DNA of 12,952 bases, from NCBI GenBank assembly GCA_007695205.1, contig REEF01000423.1:1-12952 (forward strand). Direction: 5' to 3'. This document shows, one piece after another, positions 6,618 through 12,952 of this stretch; position 1 is the first letter of the stretch; each line of letters opens with the position of its first letter. The DNA is from Planctomycetaceae bacterium (GTDB lineage Bacteria; Planctomycetota; Planctomycetia; Pirellulales; Pirellulaceae). Below the pieces are notes generated by a model. The model saw nothing but the letters and a program-made list of their open reading frames with translations, made no database searches and had not been told where the DNA came from. The position numbers were made by a program, and so were the translations under genes.

Positions 6618-9362
6618 ATGAAAAGCACTCCGTTGCGATGGCTATGGGTCGCACTTTTTTTGGCTGCTGGTTGGTGTTCGGTTCAAGGAGCCCAGAATCC
6701 GAATATGATCGTCATCCCCTCGTCTGCCGAACCGGATTCGGCGATCGGGCGAGCCGAACGTCTGTTCCAGCTCGCCCAGCAGCGGCAGTTGGACGATGCG
6801 TTGGCCTGCGAGGCGGCTGGATTGTTAGACGATCCCGATCCGTTCGTACGGGGCATCGCAGAATGGGCGCTGGCGACCAAAGTCAATCTGGAAAACAACG
6901 GCCAGGATATCCTTTGGCCCCGGTCCGATCCGCCGGACTGGTATGATCGCTGGACAGCGTTGGACTCCGATTTTTTACTGACCGCCGATTATGTTCGACA
7001 AGGCGCCGTGTGGGGTATCCACCACCAAGCTGCTTCGATGCTGGGTTCGGTGGACCTGATTCTGAGACGGGCCGCCGGCGTGTTGGACGAGCTTGAACGA
7101 TCGGGTGGTGATGCGGCCAAACGGCAGCAGGCGGAACAGCGCTTCGAGCAACTGCAGGCGATCCGCCAGCAGTTGGCTCGTCAAATCGAACGATCGCCAA
7201 GCGACTTGACCGCGATGCGCCATCTGTGGCTGCAAGCTCGTCGCACGGCGCGGGCGATCGTGTTGGCCCATCCATCGGTAGATTTCGAACGCCTGGTTTA
7301 CATCCAACGTCATGTGGCTTTGTTCCCGAATATCACCGGCTCGCAATATCCCTGGTCGCACAAACCGGGAGGCGACATCTACGTACAAGAGGCATTGAAC
7401 CCCGGCGCCACGACGCGAGCGGTCCTCGATGGACAATTGGGCCCCGGCCATGTCCACGGCATCGATCTGGGTTGGGAGGCGGACCGCGTCGTCTTTGGCT
7501 ACGCGCGCCAACCGGACTGGCCGCCTCCGTGGGACACGATCAGCGGCGACTACGTCTTCCTGCTGCGCGGGCATCAACCGCCAACGCACCTGTACGAAAT
7601 CGATTTGGACGGCAGCGGACTGAAGCAAATGACCGGGCACGAATACTGGAGCGATTTCGAGCCGACGTACTGCGCCGACGATTCGGTCGTCTTCGCTTCG
7701 GACCGTTCGGGCCGCAGCAGCGAGTGCGGCAAATTCAGTGCGGACCACACGGTGATCAATCTGTACCGCGTGTTCCCCGATACGGGGCGCGTGATCCGGT
7801 TGAACGACAACAAGGACATCGACCGCTATCCGCACAGCCTGGACAATGGGCTGATCGCTTACACTCGCTGGGATTACCAAGAGCGGCATTTTATGGAGAC
7901 GCACGCGGTCTGGACCGTCCGACCGGACGGCACGATGGCCGATGCCGTTTTCAACCAGCATCTTCGACCGCCCTATGGTCTGCGCGACACGCGCAGCGTA
8001 CCCGGCAGCCAGAAACTGGTCTCGATCGCCACGGGGCACCACACGTTGGCTTATGGGCCGATCGTATTGATCGACGCGCGGCGTGGGATCAACCATTCAG
8101 ACAGTCTCGAAATCGTCACACCGCGCGTGGTGCCTCAGGAAGGCCCCATGGCCGGTCGACCCGTGGCCTCGGGCGGTCCGCCCGACCGGGGCGGCGTGTA
8201 CAAGACACCCTGGGCCTTGTCCGAAACTTGCTTCTTGGCCTCGTACAGCTATTCCAGCAGCCTGACGGCCACGGGCTTTGCGATCTATCTGGTCGACGTG
8301 TACGGGAACAAGGAATTGCTGGCCCGCGACCCGATCTATTCGTGTTCGTTCCCGATGCCGCTGAAACGGCGGCCACGCCCGCCGCAACTGCCGGACGTTT
8401 TGCAGCAAGATTCGAGCCCGGCAACGGCCATCTGCTATGTAGGCAACGTCTACCAGGGCCTGGACGAGATTCCCCGCGGGCAAGTCAAGGCGTTGCGGAT
8501 CGCCCAGCACGTCGGTTGGCCGCTGGACGACACGATCGGCGCCATGCGTTACATCCCGGGCAATGCCTGGTCACGCCAGTTCGGGCATTGGAATTGGGCG
8601 CCGGTGCGAGTGATCGGCGAGGTGCCGGTCGAGGAGGACGGGTCGGCCCAGTTCGTTGTTCCGGCCGATACGGCGATCTATTTCCAAGCGTTGGACGAAC
8701 ATGGCATGGAAATCCGCCGCATGCGCACCCATGTGACGTTGCAGGCCGGTGAAACTCGAGGCTGTACCGGTTGTCACGAGTCGCGTTTGCAAACACCGCA
8801 GGCCGCTTGGCAATCTTCCCTAGCGCTGCTGCGGCCGCCAAGCGTTCCCCAACCGCCACCGTGGGGCGCTGACCGATTGGTGGGCTACGAGCCTTTGATT
8901 CAGCCGATCCTGAACGAGCGATGCGTAAGCTGCCACGGCCGAGACGACCCGGAGGGCGGACTGGATCTGAGCGATACGCCGACCGCCGACGGGTTCTATC
9001 AATCGTTCGCCACACTGTTCGGTCGCAGTGCCGACGGCCAGATGGGCAAGCCCTGGATTTCGATTGCCGACCGGCTGAGCGATTCCAGCGTCACGCAACC
9101 GTTTGAATTCGGATCGCATCGCAGCCGATTGATCGACGTGTTGCGCAACGACCCGTTGCATCAAGCCGAGGCCCAACTGAGTCACCAGCAGTGGAAGACG
9201 CTGGTCACCTGGATCGACGCCAATGCCCCTTACCACGACCGCTTCTACAACCGTCGCCCATCGGATGGAGAATCTCCTCGACGTGAGATCGCCGCTAAAA
9301 TCCATTGCTCTGTGACAGAGCTGCGCCAACAGCAGACCGCCCCCCGGTTGCCCAGAGAATAG
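6618..9362 (+). CDS. HzsA-related exported diheme c-type cytochrome protein
   Basis: A 914-residue exported protein resembling the hydrazine synthase alpha subunit architecture: an N-terminal helical region, a TolB/WD40-like beta-propeller, a middle domain and two c-type haem sites. The start ATG 6618 has AAGGAG (6604-6609) 8 nt upstream and is followed by a signal peptide (positive MKSTPLR, hydrophobic core, cleavage near residues 24-25). Propeller repeats are visible at about 324-371 (HLYEIDLDGSGLKQMTG, VVFASDRSG) and 402-440 (IAYTRWDY, VWTVRPDGT). Haem motifs are CTGCH at 716-720 and CVSCH at 769-773, the second in a PSD1-like planctomycete cytochrome context (PILNERCVSCHG). HzsA homologues are widespread in planctomycetes that do not perform anammox, and no hydrazine synthase beta/gamma genes are adjacent, so hydrazine synthesis should not be assumed. 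A periplasmic electron-transfer or oxidoreductase role is likely; the substrate is unknown. It is the last gene of the three-gene cluster. Confidence 0.87.
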   Translation: MKSTPLRWLWVALFLAAGWCSVQGAQNPNMIVIPSSAEPDSAIGRAERLFQLAQQRQLDDALACEAAGLLDDPDPFVRGIAEWALATKVNLENNGQDILWPRSDPPDWYDRWTALDSDFLLTADYVRQGAVWGIHHQAASMLGSVDLILRRAAGVLDELERSGGDAAKRQQAEQRFEQLQAIRQQLARQIERSPSDLTAMRHLWLQARRTARAIVLAHPSVDFERLVYIQRHVALFPNITGSQYPWSHKPGGDIYVQEALNPGATTRAVLDGQLGPGHVHGIDLGWEADRVVFGYARQPDWPPPWDTISGDYVFLLRGHQPPTHLYEIDLDGSGLKQMTGHEYWSDFEPTYCADDSVVFASDRSGRSSECGKFSADHTVINLYRVFPDTGRVIRLNDNKDIDRYPHSLDNGLIAYTRWDYQERHFMETHAVWTVRPDGTMADAVFNQHLRPPYGLRDTRSVPGSQKLVSIATGHHTLAYGPIVLIDARRGINHSDSLEIVTPRVVPQEGPMAGRPVASGGPPDRGGVYKTPWALSETCFLASYSYSSSLTATGFAIYLVDVYGNKELLARDPIYSCSFPMPLKRRPRPPQLPDVLQQDSSPATAICYVGNVYQGLDEIPRGQVKALRIAQHVGWPLDDTIGAMRYIPGNAWSRQFGHWNWAPVRVIGEVPVEEDGSAQFVVPADTAIYFQALDEHGMEIRRMRTHVTLQAGETRGCTGCHESRLQTPQAAWQSSLALLRPPSVPQPPPWGADRLVGYEPLIQPILNERCVSCHGRDDPEGGLDLSDTPTADGFYQSFATLFGRSADGQMGKPWISIADRLSDSSVTQPFEFGSHRSRLIDVLRNDPLHQAEAQLSHQQWKTLVTWIDANAPYHDRFYNRRPSDGESPRREIAAKIHCSVTELRQQQTAPRLPRE
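8763..8777 (+). other. c-type haem-binding motif CTGCH
   Basis: Codons 716-720 of the HzsA-related protein encode Cys-Thr-Gly-Cys-His, the covalent haem c attachment motif. It sits at the end of the propeller/middle domain, like the first haem site of HzsA-type proteins, and is followed by ESR. Confidence 0.85.
8922..8936 (+). other. c-type haem-binding motif CVSCH
   Basis: Codons 769-773 of the HzsA-related protein encode Cys-Val-Ser-Cys-His, preceded by PILNER and followed by GRDDPEGGLDLS. This is the usual setting of the C-terminal cytochrome c module in planctomycete proteins. It lies 53 residues after the first motif. Confidence 0.88.
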
Positions 9363-9406
9363 ACTGGGTGGAGTGGATGATATCCTCTGATTTACGAGTT
9401 ACCAAG

Positions 9407-9592
9407 ATGACGAACCGATGGATCAAGCTAGTAACGGAAGAAGTTACCGATCCAGTCGAATTGGCCGAAGCGCAATCGCAGCGCGCACAGTTTGACCGGA
9501 ATTCGGCGTGGCTTCAGGCGCATGCCTCTGAGATTTATCCGAAACATCGGGGCGAGTATGCGGCGTTCACGCAATTGGAATCACTCGACATG
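9407..9592 (+). pseudogene. Truncated small gene of unknown function
   Basis: From ATG 9407 the frame reads MTNRWIKLVTEEVTDPVELA and continues through QFDRNSAWLQAHASEIYPKHRG. This resembles, from memory, short planctomycete proteins of unknown function with the pattern FxRNxAWxQAHxxEIYxxHRG, whose other half normally follows at once. Here the resemblance stops after about residue 49 (HRGEYAAF). The frame then runs without a stop through the inverted repeat and on antisense to the hydrolase until about 10129, so the native end is missing. No clear ribosome-binding site precedes the ATG. A remnant cut off by insertion or deletion near 9555-9620 is the simplest reading. It could also be chance coding. 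Confidence 0.4.
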
Positions 9593-9623
9593 ATTGTATG
9601 CCACGGAAATTCGCATGGGCCGA

Positions 9624-9698
9624 GGGGGTCGGGAGTCGTTTTCGGCCAACGATTCGCCACACAGAAAGCGGCGTCTCCGAAAACGACTCCCGACCCCC
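9624..9698. repeat. Perfect 22-bp inverted repeat with 31-nt spacer
   Basis: The arm at 9624-9645 (GGGGGTCGGGAGTCG then TTTTCGG) is the exact reverse complement of 9677-9698. Beyond the arms there is looser symmetry: GGCCGA on the left against CTTCGGC on the right. The element lies between the truncated small gene and the stop of the convergent hydrolase (9718-9716, 18 nt away). It could fold into a long GC-rich hairpin acting as a terminator in both directions, although no T-run follows. It could instead be a mobile palindromic element of the REP/MITE type whose arrival truncated the small gene. Confidence 0.85.
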
Positions 9699-9715
9699 GT
9701 CTTCGGCGCGATAGG

Positions 9716-10621
9716 TCACGGTTTCAGGTGCTTGTCGAAAAACGCCCAGGTAGCGTCTGCCGCCTTCTTGCCGTATTCGCCCGGGAAACCGTGGCCCTGG
9801 CCCTCGAAGATCATCAGCGTGTGATGAGCCCCGACCGCTTTCATCTTGTCGTCCAGGACGATGGCTTGCTGGACCGGTACCAGATCGTCTCGGTCACCGT
9901 GCAAGGTCAGGATGGGCGGGGCATCCTTGCGGACGTGCGTGGTCGGGCTGGCATCTTGGTATCGCTGAGGCGTTTCGGCAGGTGTCCCGCCCATGAACAG
10001 ACGCATTATCCATGGCGCAGTACTGAGCTCGTAACAGGAGACCATGTCCGTCGGGCCGAAAACGTTCACCACCGCTTGCACCTGACTGGACCAACCTGGA
10101 TTACCGCTGTCTCCTTCCAAGTCCGATGAAGGATCGATCAGGCCTACCAGCAACGAGAGGTGACCGCCGGCGGAAGCTCCCGTGACACCGATCCGGTTGG
10201 GATCGACACGGTACCGATCGGCATGGGCTCGTACCCAACGGACCGCCGCTTTGGCGTCGTGGATCTGAGCCGGGAAGATCGGTGTGGCGGTGGTCGTTTC
10301 CCGCTGGGCATGGTCGAACTGCATCAAGCGGTAGCTGATCGTCGCGGCAACATAACCTCGGGTTGCCGCCTCGCGGATTTGCCCCCGGTACGCTCGCCGA
10401 TCGCCGCCTGACCAGCCGCCGCCGTGGATGAAAACGATAGCCGGGAACGGGCCATCGCCCGTGGGTCGCGCCAAGTCCAATTTCAATTCGGTGTTTCCCG
10501 CGTTACCGTAGGTGATGTTTTCCTCGACGATAATCTCGGGGCTCTGGGCGAACCCTTCCGATGTTGCAAGGGCGATCAGGCTGAACAGCATCAGTAACGC
10601 AGCAGGCAATTGTCGTCTCAT
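9716..10621 (-). CDS. Secreted alpha/beta hydrolase (esterase/lipase-like)
   Basis: A predicted serine esterase of the Aes/BD-FAE-like alpha/beta hydrolase type, 301 residues, carried out of the cytoplasm by a signal peptide (MRRQ, hydrophobic core, cleavage near FAQ, residue 26). Catalytic features are complete: oxyanion-hole HGGGW (66-70), nucleophile elbow GASAGG (S150), acid in HGDRDDLVP (about D245) and His in GQGHGF (about H277). Two ATGs lie in frame at 10627 and 10621. GAGA sits 6 nt before the second and abuts the first, so 10621 was chosen; the difference is two residues. The frame remains open far upstream, antisense to the radical SAM gene, but that part does not resemble protein. 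The gene converges on the metallophosphoesterase/HzsA-related cluster and is divergent from the radical SAM gene. The natural substrate is not determinable; acetylated or feruloylated polysaccharides are common for this family. Confidence 0.9.
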   Translation of the reverse strand: MRRQLPAALLMLFSLIALATSEGFAQSPEIIVEENITYGNAGNTELKLDLARPTGDGPFPAIVFIHGGGWSGGDRRAYRGQIREAATRGYVAATISYRLMQFDHAQRETTTATPIFPAQIHDAKAAVRWVRAHADRYRVDPNRIGVTGASAGGHLSLLVGLIDPSSDLEGDSGNPGWSSQVQAVVNVFGPTDMVSCYELSTAPWIMRLFMGGTPAETPQRYQDASPTTHVRKDAPPILTLHGDRDDLVPVQQAIVLDDKMKAVGAHHTLMIFEGQGHGFPGEYGKKAADATWAFFDKHLKP

Positions 10622-10661
10622 CGTCATTCTCTTTCGTGCCGTGAGTGAAACCCTGCTGGCG

Positions 10662-10690
10662 ATGCTATGGGTTCCGTTGGTGTCGGTCAA
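10662..10690 (-). promoter_or_regulatory. Possible sigma70-type promoter for the hydrolase
   Basis: On the - strand TTGACC (10690-10685) and TAGCAT (10667-10662) are separated by exactly 17 bp. This places a transcription start near 10655, about 34 nt before the chosen ATG. The -35 matches consensus at 5 of 6 bases and the -10 at 4 of 6. Position and spacing are right, but such matches arise by chance. Confidence 0.35.
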
Positions 10691-10775
10691 GTGGTCGTCC
10701 TCTGCCACGATAGGAATCCAAATCGCTGCCGGGACTGTGCACCACGACGATCCCCAGCGAAAGGCCCCCTTGGCC

Positions 10776-10804
10776 TTGACAATCCGGCGGCTCCGTCCGA
10801 CAAT
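10776..10804 (+). promoter_or_regulatory. Possible sigma70-type promoter for the radical SAM gene
   Basis: A consensus TTGACA (10776-10781) is followed after 17 bp by GACAAT (10799-10804, 4 of 6 matches to TATAAT). Transcription from about 10811 would leave a leader of roughly 145 nt before the GTG start. It points away from the hydrolase promoter on the other strand. Confidence 0.35.
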
Positions 10805-10830
10805 GCAATGTCCGTCCATTACGCAAGGCA

Positions 10831-10849
10831 ACTGCATGCCCTCTGCAGT
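10831..10849. promoter_or_regulatory. Small dyad, possible operator
   Basis: ACTGCA (10831-10836) and its exact reverse complement TGCAGT (10844-10849) flank 7 nt. The dyad lies just downstream of the putative + strand promoter, a position where a dimeric regulator could block transcription. Six-base arms are short, so chance is a real alternative. Confidence 0.2.
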
Positions 10850-10954
10850 GTGCGTCGCGCTGTGGTTGACCAGGCGATCTTCTTCGCGGTGCTTCCGGCC
10901 CCGTCGTAAGGCGAGCGTTGCCGAGAATTGAAAAGAACAGGGAGTGTCCCAACC

Positions 10955-12688
10955 GTGCCCGCATCTGAATTCTCCGCCCCGGCCCCTCATCCGCAAGGCT
11001 CCCAAGCCAAAGTCCTGTTGACCAGCATCTTTGGCCCCTACGCCCTGGACGACGCCTACGGCAGCCGCCTGATCAACCCCATGGAGCTGTACCACAATCA
11101 AGTGACTCGCGTCCAAGGCCCGTTCTCCCTGCGGATGTTCCACCGCTCCTGGGGACTGATGCTGATCCAGGCCAACATCGCGGCGCCGTGCGCTCTGCTG
11201 GACTTTCCAAATCTGGAGCGTTTCACCGAGGAGATTCGCGAAAACCACTACGATGTGATCGGGATCAGCAGCATCACGCCGAATCTGCTGAAGGTCAGGA
11301 AGATGTGCAAGCTGATCCGCCGCTACCAGCCCCACGCACAGATCGTGGTGGGAGGTCACATCGCTAACGTGCCGGACCTGGAACGGTACGTCAGTACGGA
11401 CCACGTGGTCCAAGGCGATGGGGTGAAATGGTTCCGAGCGTTTCTTCAGGAAGACGTCGAGCAGCCGATCCGCCATCCTGTGGTTTCGTCCGGATTCGAC
11501 GTGCGGAGTGCGGGGATCGCCTACGATTATAAGCCGGCCGATTACGCCGCCACGGTCATCCCCGCGGTCGGTTGCCCCCTGGGCTGCAATTTCTGCTCCA
11601 CATCGGCCATGTTTGGCGGCAAGGGGCGGTTCGAGACCTTCTATGCCGACGGCGACCAGTTGTTCGATGTCATGGAGCAACTGGAACGCGCGATGGAGGT
11701 CGAGACGTTCTTCGTGATGGACGAGAACTTCCTGATGCAGCGCCCGCGCACGCTGCGTCTGCTGGAACGGATGCAGCAACACGACAAGGCCTGGTCGTTG
11801 TACGTTTTCAGTTCCGCGAACGTTTTGCGATCGTACACGATGGAGCAACTGGTGGACTTGGGGGTCTCCTGGATCTGGATGGGGCTCGAAGGCGCGAACA
11901 GCCAATATGCCAAGCTGCGATCGATCGACACGGTGGCCCTGATCCGCGAGCTGCAATCGCACGGGATCGGCGTGCTGGGCTCGACGATCATCGGCTTAGA
12001 GAATCACACGCCCCAGAACATCGACCAGGTGATCGACTACGCGGTGCGCCACAACGTGGACTTCCACCAATTCATGCTCTACACCGCCATCCCCGGCACG
12101 CCGCTGAACGAGGATCTGGCTCGCCAGGGCCAGATCACCGTCGACCATTTGGCCGACGTGCACGGGCAGTTGGTCTTCAACTACCGCCATCCCCACATTC
12201 CGCCCGGTCAGGAGACGCAGTACCTGCTGAACGCCTTCCAGCGCGATTTCGACGTTAATGGGCCGAGCATCCTGCGGATCGTGCGCACGACGCTGGCCGG
12301 TTGGAAGCGTCATCAACATCATCCGGACGCGCGCGTTCGCCGGCGTTATATCCGCGAGTGCAAAGGCATGAACGGTACACTGGCTGCTTTGGCCAAGGCG
12401 GCGCAACTGTACTACCAGCGGAACCCGCACGTCCAGCAGCAACTGTCGGACCTGCTGGACGAGCTGTACCAGGAATTCGGGACGGCGGCGCGCCGAGCGG
12501 CTGCCGAAGACGGCCCGCGCCTGCTGCAGGGTATCTACGACTTGGAGCAGCGGCTGGCCGAGGGCTGGACGCACGAGCCGCCGACCTTCTACGAGCGGAA
12601 CGCTGCCCTGGACCGCCCCGCAGCCACACTCTGCTCGTACGTCATCCCCGCCCCGGAGCCGGAAACTGTGACGAGTGGAAATCGATGA
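10955..12688 (+). CDS. Cobalamin-binding-domain radical SAM enzyme
   Basis: A 577-residue predicted class B-like radical SAM enzyme: an N-terminal B12-binding Rossmann domain (about 19-165, with IVVGGHIANVPDL and HVVQGDG) and a radical SAM core from about 200. The iron-sulphur motif is complete, C207-PLG-C211-NF-C214. Later core elements include MGLEGANSQY (near 310), LGSTIIGLENHT (near 340-355) and IPGTPLNEDL (near 379). A helical C-terminal region (about 430-577) is unassigned. The base-off cobalamin motif DxHxxG was not seen, as in many members of this class. GTG 10955 is the preferred start because AGGGAG (10939-10944) lies 10 nt upstream; TTG 10928 is an alternative adding nine residues with a poor ribosome site. 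No neighbouring gene indicates a substrate. Relatives methylate or rearrange lipids, tetrapyrroles, peptides or natural products, so a specific name is not justified. The protein is cytoplasmic. The stop overlaps the RHS fragment. Confidence 0.88.
   Translation: MPASEFSAPAPHPQGSQAKVLLTSIFGPYALDDAYGSRLINPMELYHNQVTRVQGPFSLRMFHRSWGLMLIQANIAAPCALLDFPNLERFTEEIRENHYDVIGISSITPNLLKVRKMCKLIRRYQPHAQIVVGGHIANVPDLERYVSTDHVVQGDGVKWFRAFLQEDVEQPIRHPVVSSGFDVRSAGIAYDYKPADYAATVIPAVGCPLGCNFCSTSAMFGGKGRFETFYADGDQLFDVMEQLERAMEVETFFVMDENFLMQRPRTLRLLERMQQHDKAWSLYVFSSANVLRSYTMEQLVDLGVSWIWMGLEGANSQYAKLRSIDTVALIRELQSHGIGVLGSTIIGLENHTPQNIDQVIDYAVRHNVDFHQFMLYTAIPGTPLNEDLARQGQITVDHLADVHGQLVFNYRHPHIPPGQETQYLLNAFQRDFDVNGPSILRIVRTTLAGWKRHQHHPDARVRRRYIRECKGMNGTLAALAKAAQLYYQRNPHVQQQLSDLLDELYQEFGTAARRAAAEDGPRLLQGIYDLEQRLAEGWTHEPPTFYERNAALDRPAATLCSYVIPAPEPETVTSGNR
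11573..11596 (+). other. Radical SAM [4Fe-4S] motif CxxxCxxC
   Basis: Codons 207-214 encode CPLGCNFC, the three cysteines that hold the 4Fe-4S cluster used to cleave S-adenosylmethionine. The flanking VG and STS are normal for the family. Confidence 0.9.
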
Positions 12689-12952
12689 AATCGAGCATGG
12701 CGTGGGCTTCAACGGGGTCAGGCCTTGTGTTCGGTGCCAGGTCTTCGACGTGGATCGACATGTCATCGCCACCTACGACGATCCCGCCCCCGGCAGCGGC
12801 AACGTGCTCAACGAATTGGTATTCGAGTACAACGACCTCGGGATGCCGATCAAGGAATACCAGGAGCACCAGGGCGCCAAGCACGGCAACACGTTATCCG
12901 TGCAATACGATTACGACACCACGGCCTCCGGCGGCGTATTCACCCACGGCCT
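12675..12952 (+). CDS. RHS/YD-repeat protein fragment, 5'-truncated, runs off window
   Basis: A frame starting at GTG 12675 is open for 92 codons to the window end. It reads VEIDEIEHGVGFNGVRP at first, then LNELVFEYNDLGMPIKEYQE and YDYDTTASGG. The latter blocks match, from memory, the middle of planctomycete RHS/YD-repeat proteins (NEVxYEYNDLGxxxKxYQEHxGA). An in-frame TGA at 12669-12671 lies just upstream, and the start overlaps the last 14 bases of the radical SAM gene. Thus there is no room for the signal peptide and the many repeats that normally precede this block. It is either a decapitated remnant left by recombination or a short orphan cassette. The first ~27 residues do not resemble RHS sequence and may mark the junction. 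No ribosome-binding site is convincing. The remainder lies outside the window. Confidence 0.6.
   Translation, partial: MEIDEIEHGVGFNGVRPCVRCQVFDVDRHVIATYDDPAPGSGNVLNELVFEYNDLGMPIKEYQEHQGAKHGNTLSVQYDYDTTASGGVFTHG

Larger units (their letters stand above)
10622..10954. other. Divergent intergenic region
   Basis: This 333-bp stretch lies between the starts of the hydrolase (- strand) and the radical SAM gene (+ strand). No gene was recognised in it; the open frames on both strands lack domain-like sequence. It contains one promoter-like pair for each direction and one short dyad (listed separately), the expected content of a divergent control region. Confidence 0.6.

Noticed and set aside
6618..6692. 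Lipoprotein signal on the HzsA-related protein (Cys20)
   Set aside because: The residues before Cys20 are AGW, which does not fit a lipobox; a standard signal peptidase I site near 24-25 fits better.
7226..8752. 508-codon + strand frame inside the HzsA-related gene
   Set aside because: It is a shadow frame; the overlapping frame has the propeller and haem motifs.
9305..10129. 274-codon + strand gene across the inverted repeat
   Set aside because: Only the first part after ATG 9407 is protein-like; the rest is antisense to the hydrolase.
10622..11962. Upstream extension of the hydrolase frame (to 748 codons)
   Set aside because: It would run through the intergenic region and antisense to the radical SAM core. 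The signal peptide and hydrolase domain begin at 10621-10627.
1..12952. CRISPR array, tRNA, rRNA, insertion sequence with transposase, or phage genes
   Set aside because: No regularly spaced direct repeats with unique spacers, no cloverleaf recognised, and no transposase or integrase motifs were seen on either strand.

Overview
The window reads like a piece of a Planctomycetota genome. It is moderately GC-rich and codes for several large exported proteins. These include a giant PQQ-propeller protein with a malectin-type C-terminus, a diheme protein related to the alpha subunit of hydrazine synthase (HzsA), and a piece of an RHS/YD-repeat protein. That combination is characteristic of planctomycetes. 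The assignment is recognition of protein families from memory, not a database search.

Region 1-615 has no gene I can support. It holds a degenerate array of roughly 21-24 bp units (415-513) that looks like accessory or decayed DNA. Region 616-9362 is the core: three genes on the + strand, spaced 38 and 105 bp apart, all with predicted export signals. They encode (i) a calcineurin-like metallophosphoesterase with a complete metal-ligand set, (ii) a 1658-residue mosaic protein and (iii) a 914-residue HzsA-related protein with two CxxCH haem motifs. The mosaic protein runs PQQ propeller, degenerate methyltransferase-like domain, PQQ segment, CBM9/DOMON-like domains, malectin. The three look like one operon for an exported redox and sugar- or polymer-binding apparatus of unknown substrate; this is the best candidate here for an undescribed system.

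Region 9363-9715 separates this operon from a convergent gene. It contains what looks like the 5' half of a short gene that has lost its end, followed by a perfect 22-bp inverted repeat around a 31-nt spacer (9624-9698). Next comes a secreted alpha/beta hydrolase on the - strand (9716-10621). A divergent intergenic region (10622-10954) follows, with a promoter-like pair on each strand and a small dyad. Then there is a cobalamin-binding radical SAM enzyme on the + strand (10955-12688). Its last codons overlap the start of an RHS/YD-repeat fragment that runs off the window end and has no proper N-terminus.

Starts were chosen by Shine-Dalgarno spacing and signal peptides. Two genes probably begin with non-ATG codons: TTG for the giant protein and GTG for the radical SAM enzyme. 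Large open frames antisense to the big GC-rich genes are treated as codon-bias shadows.
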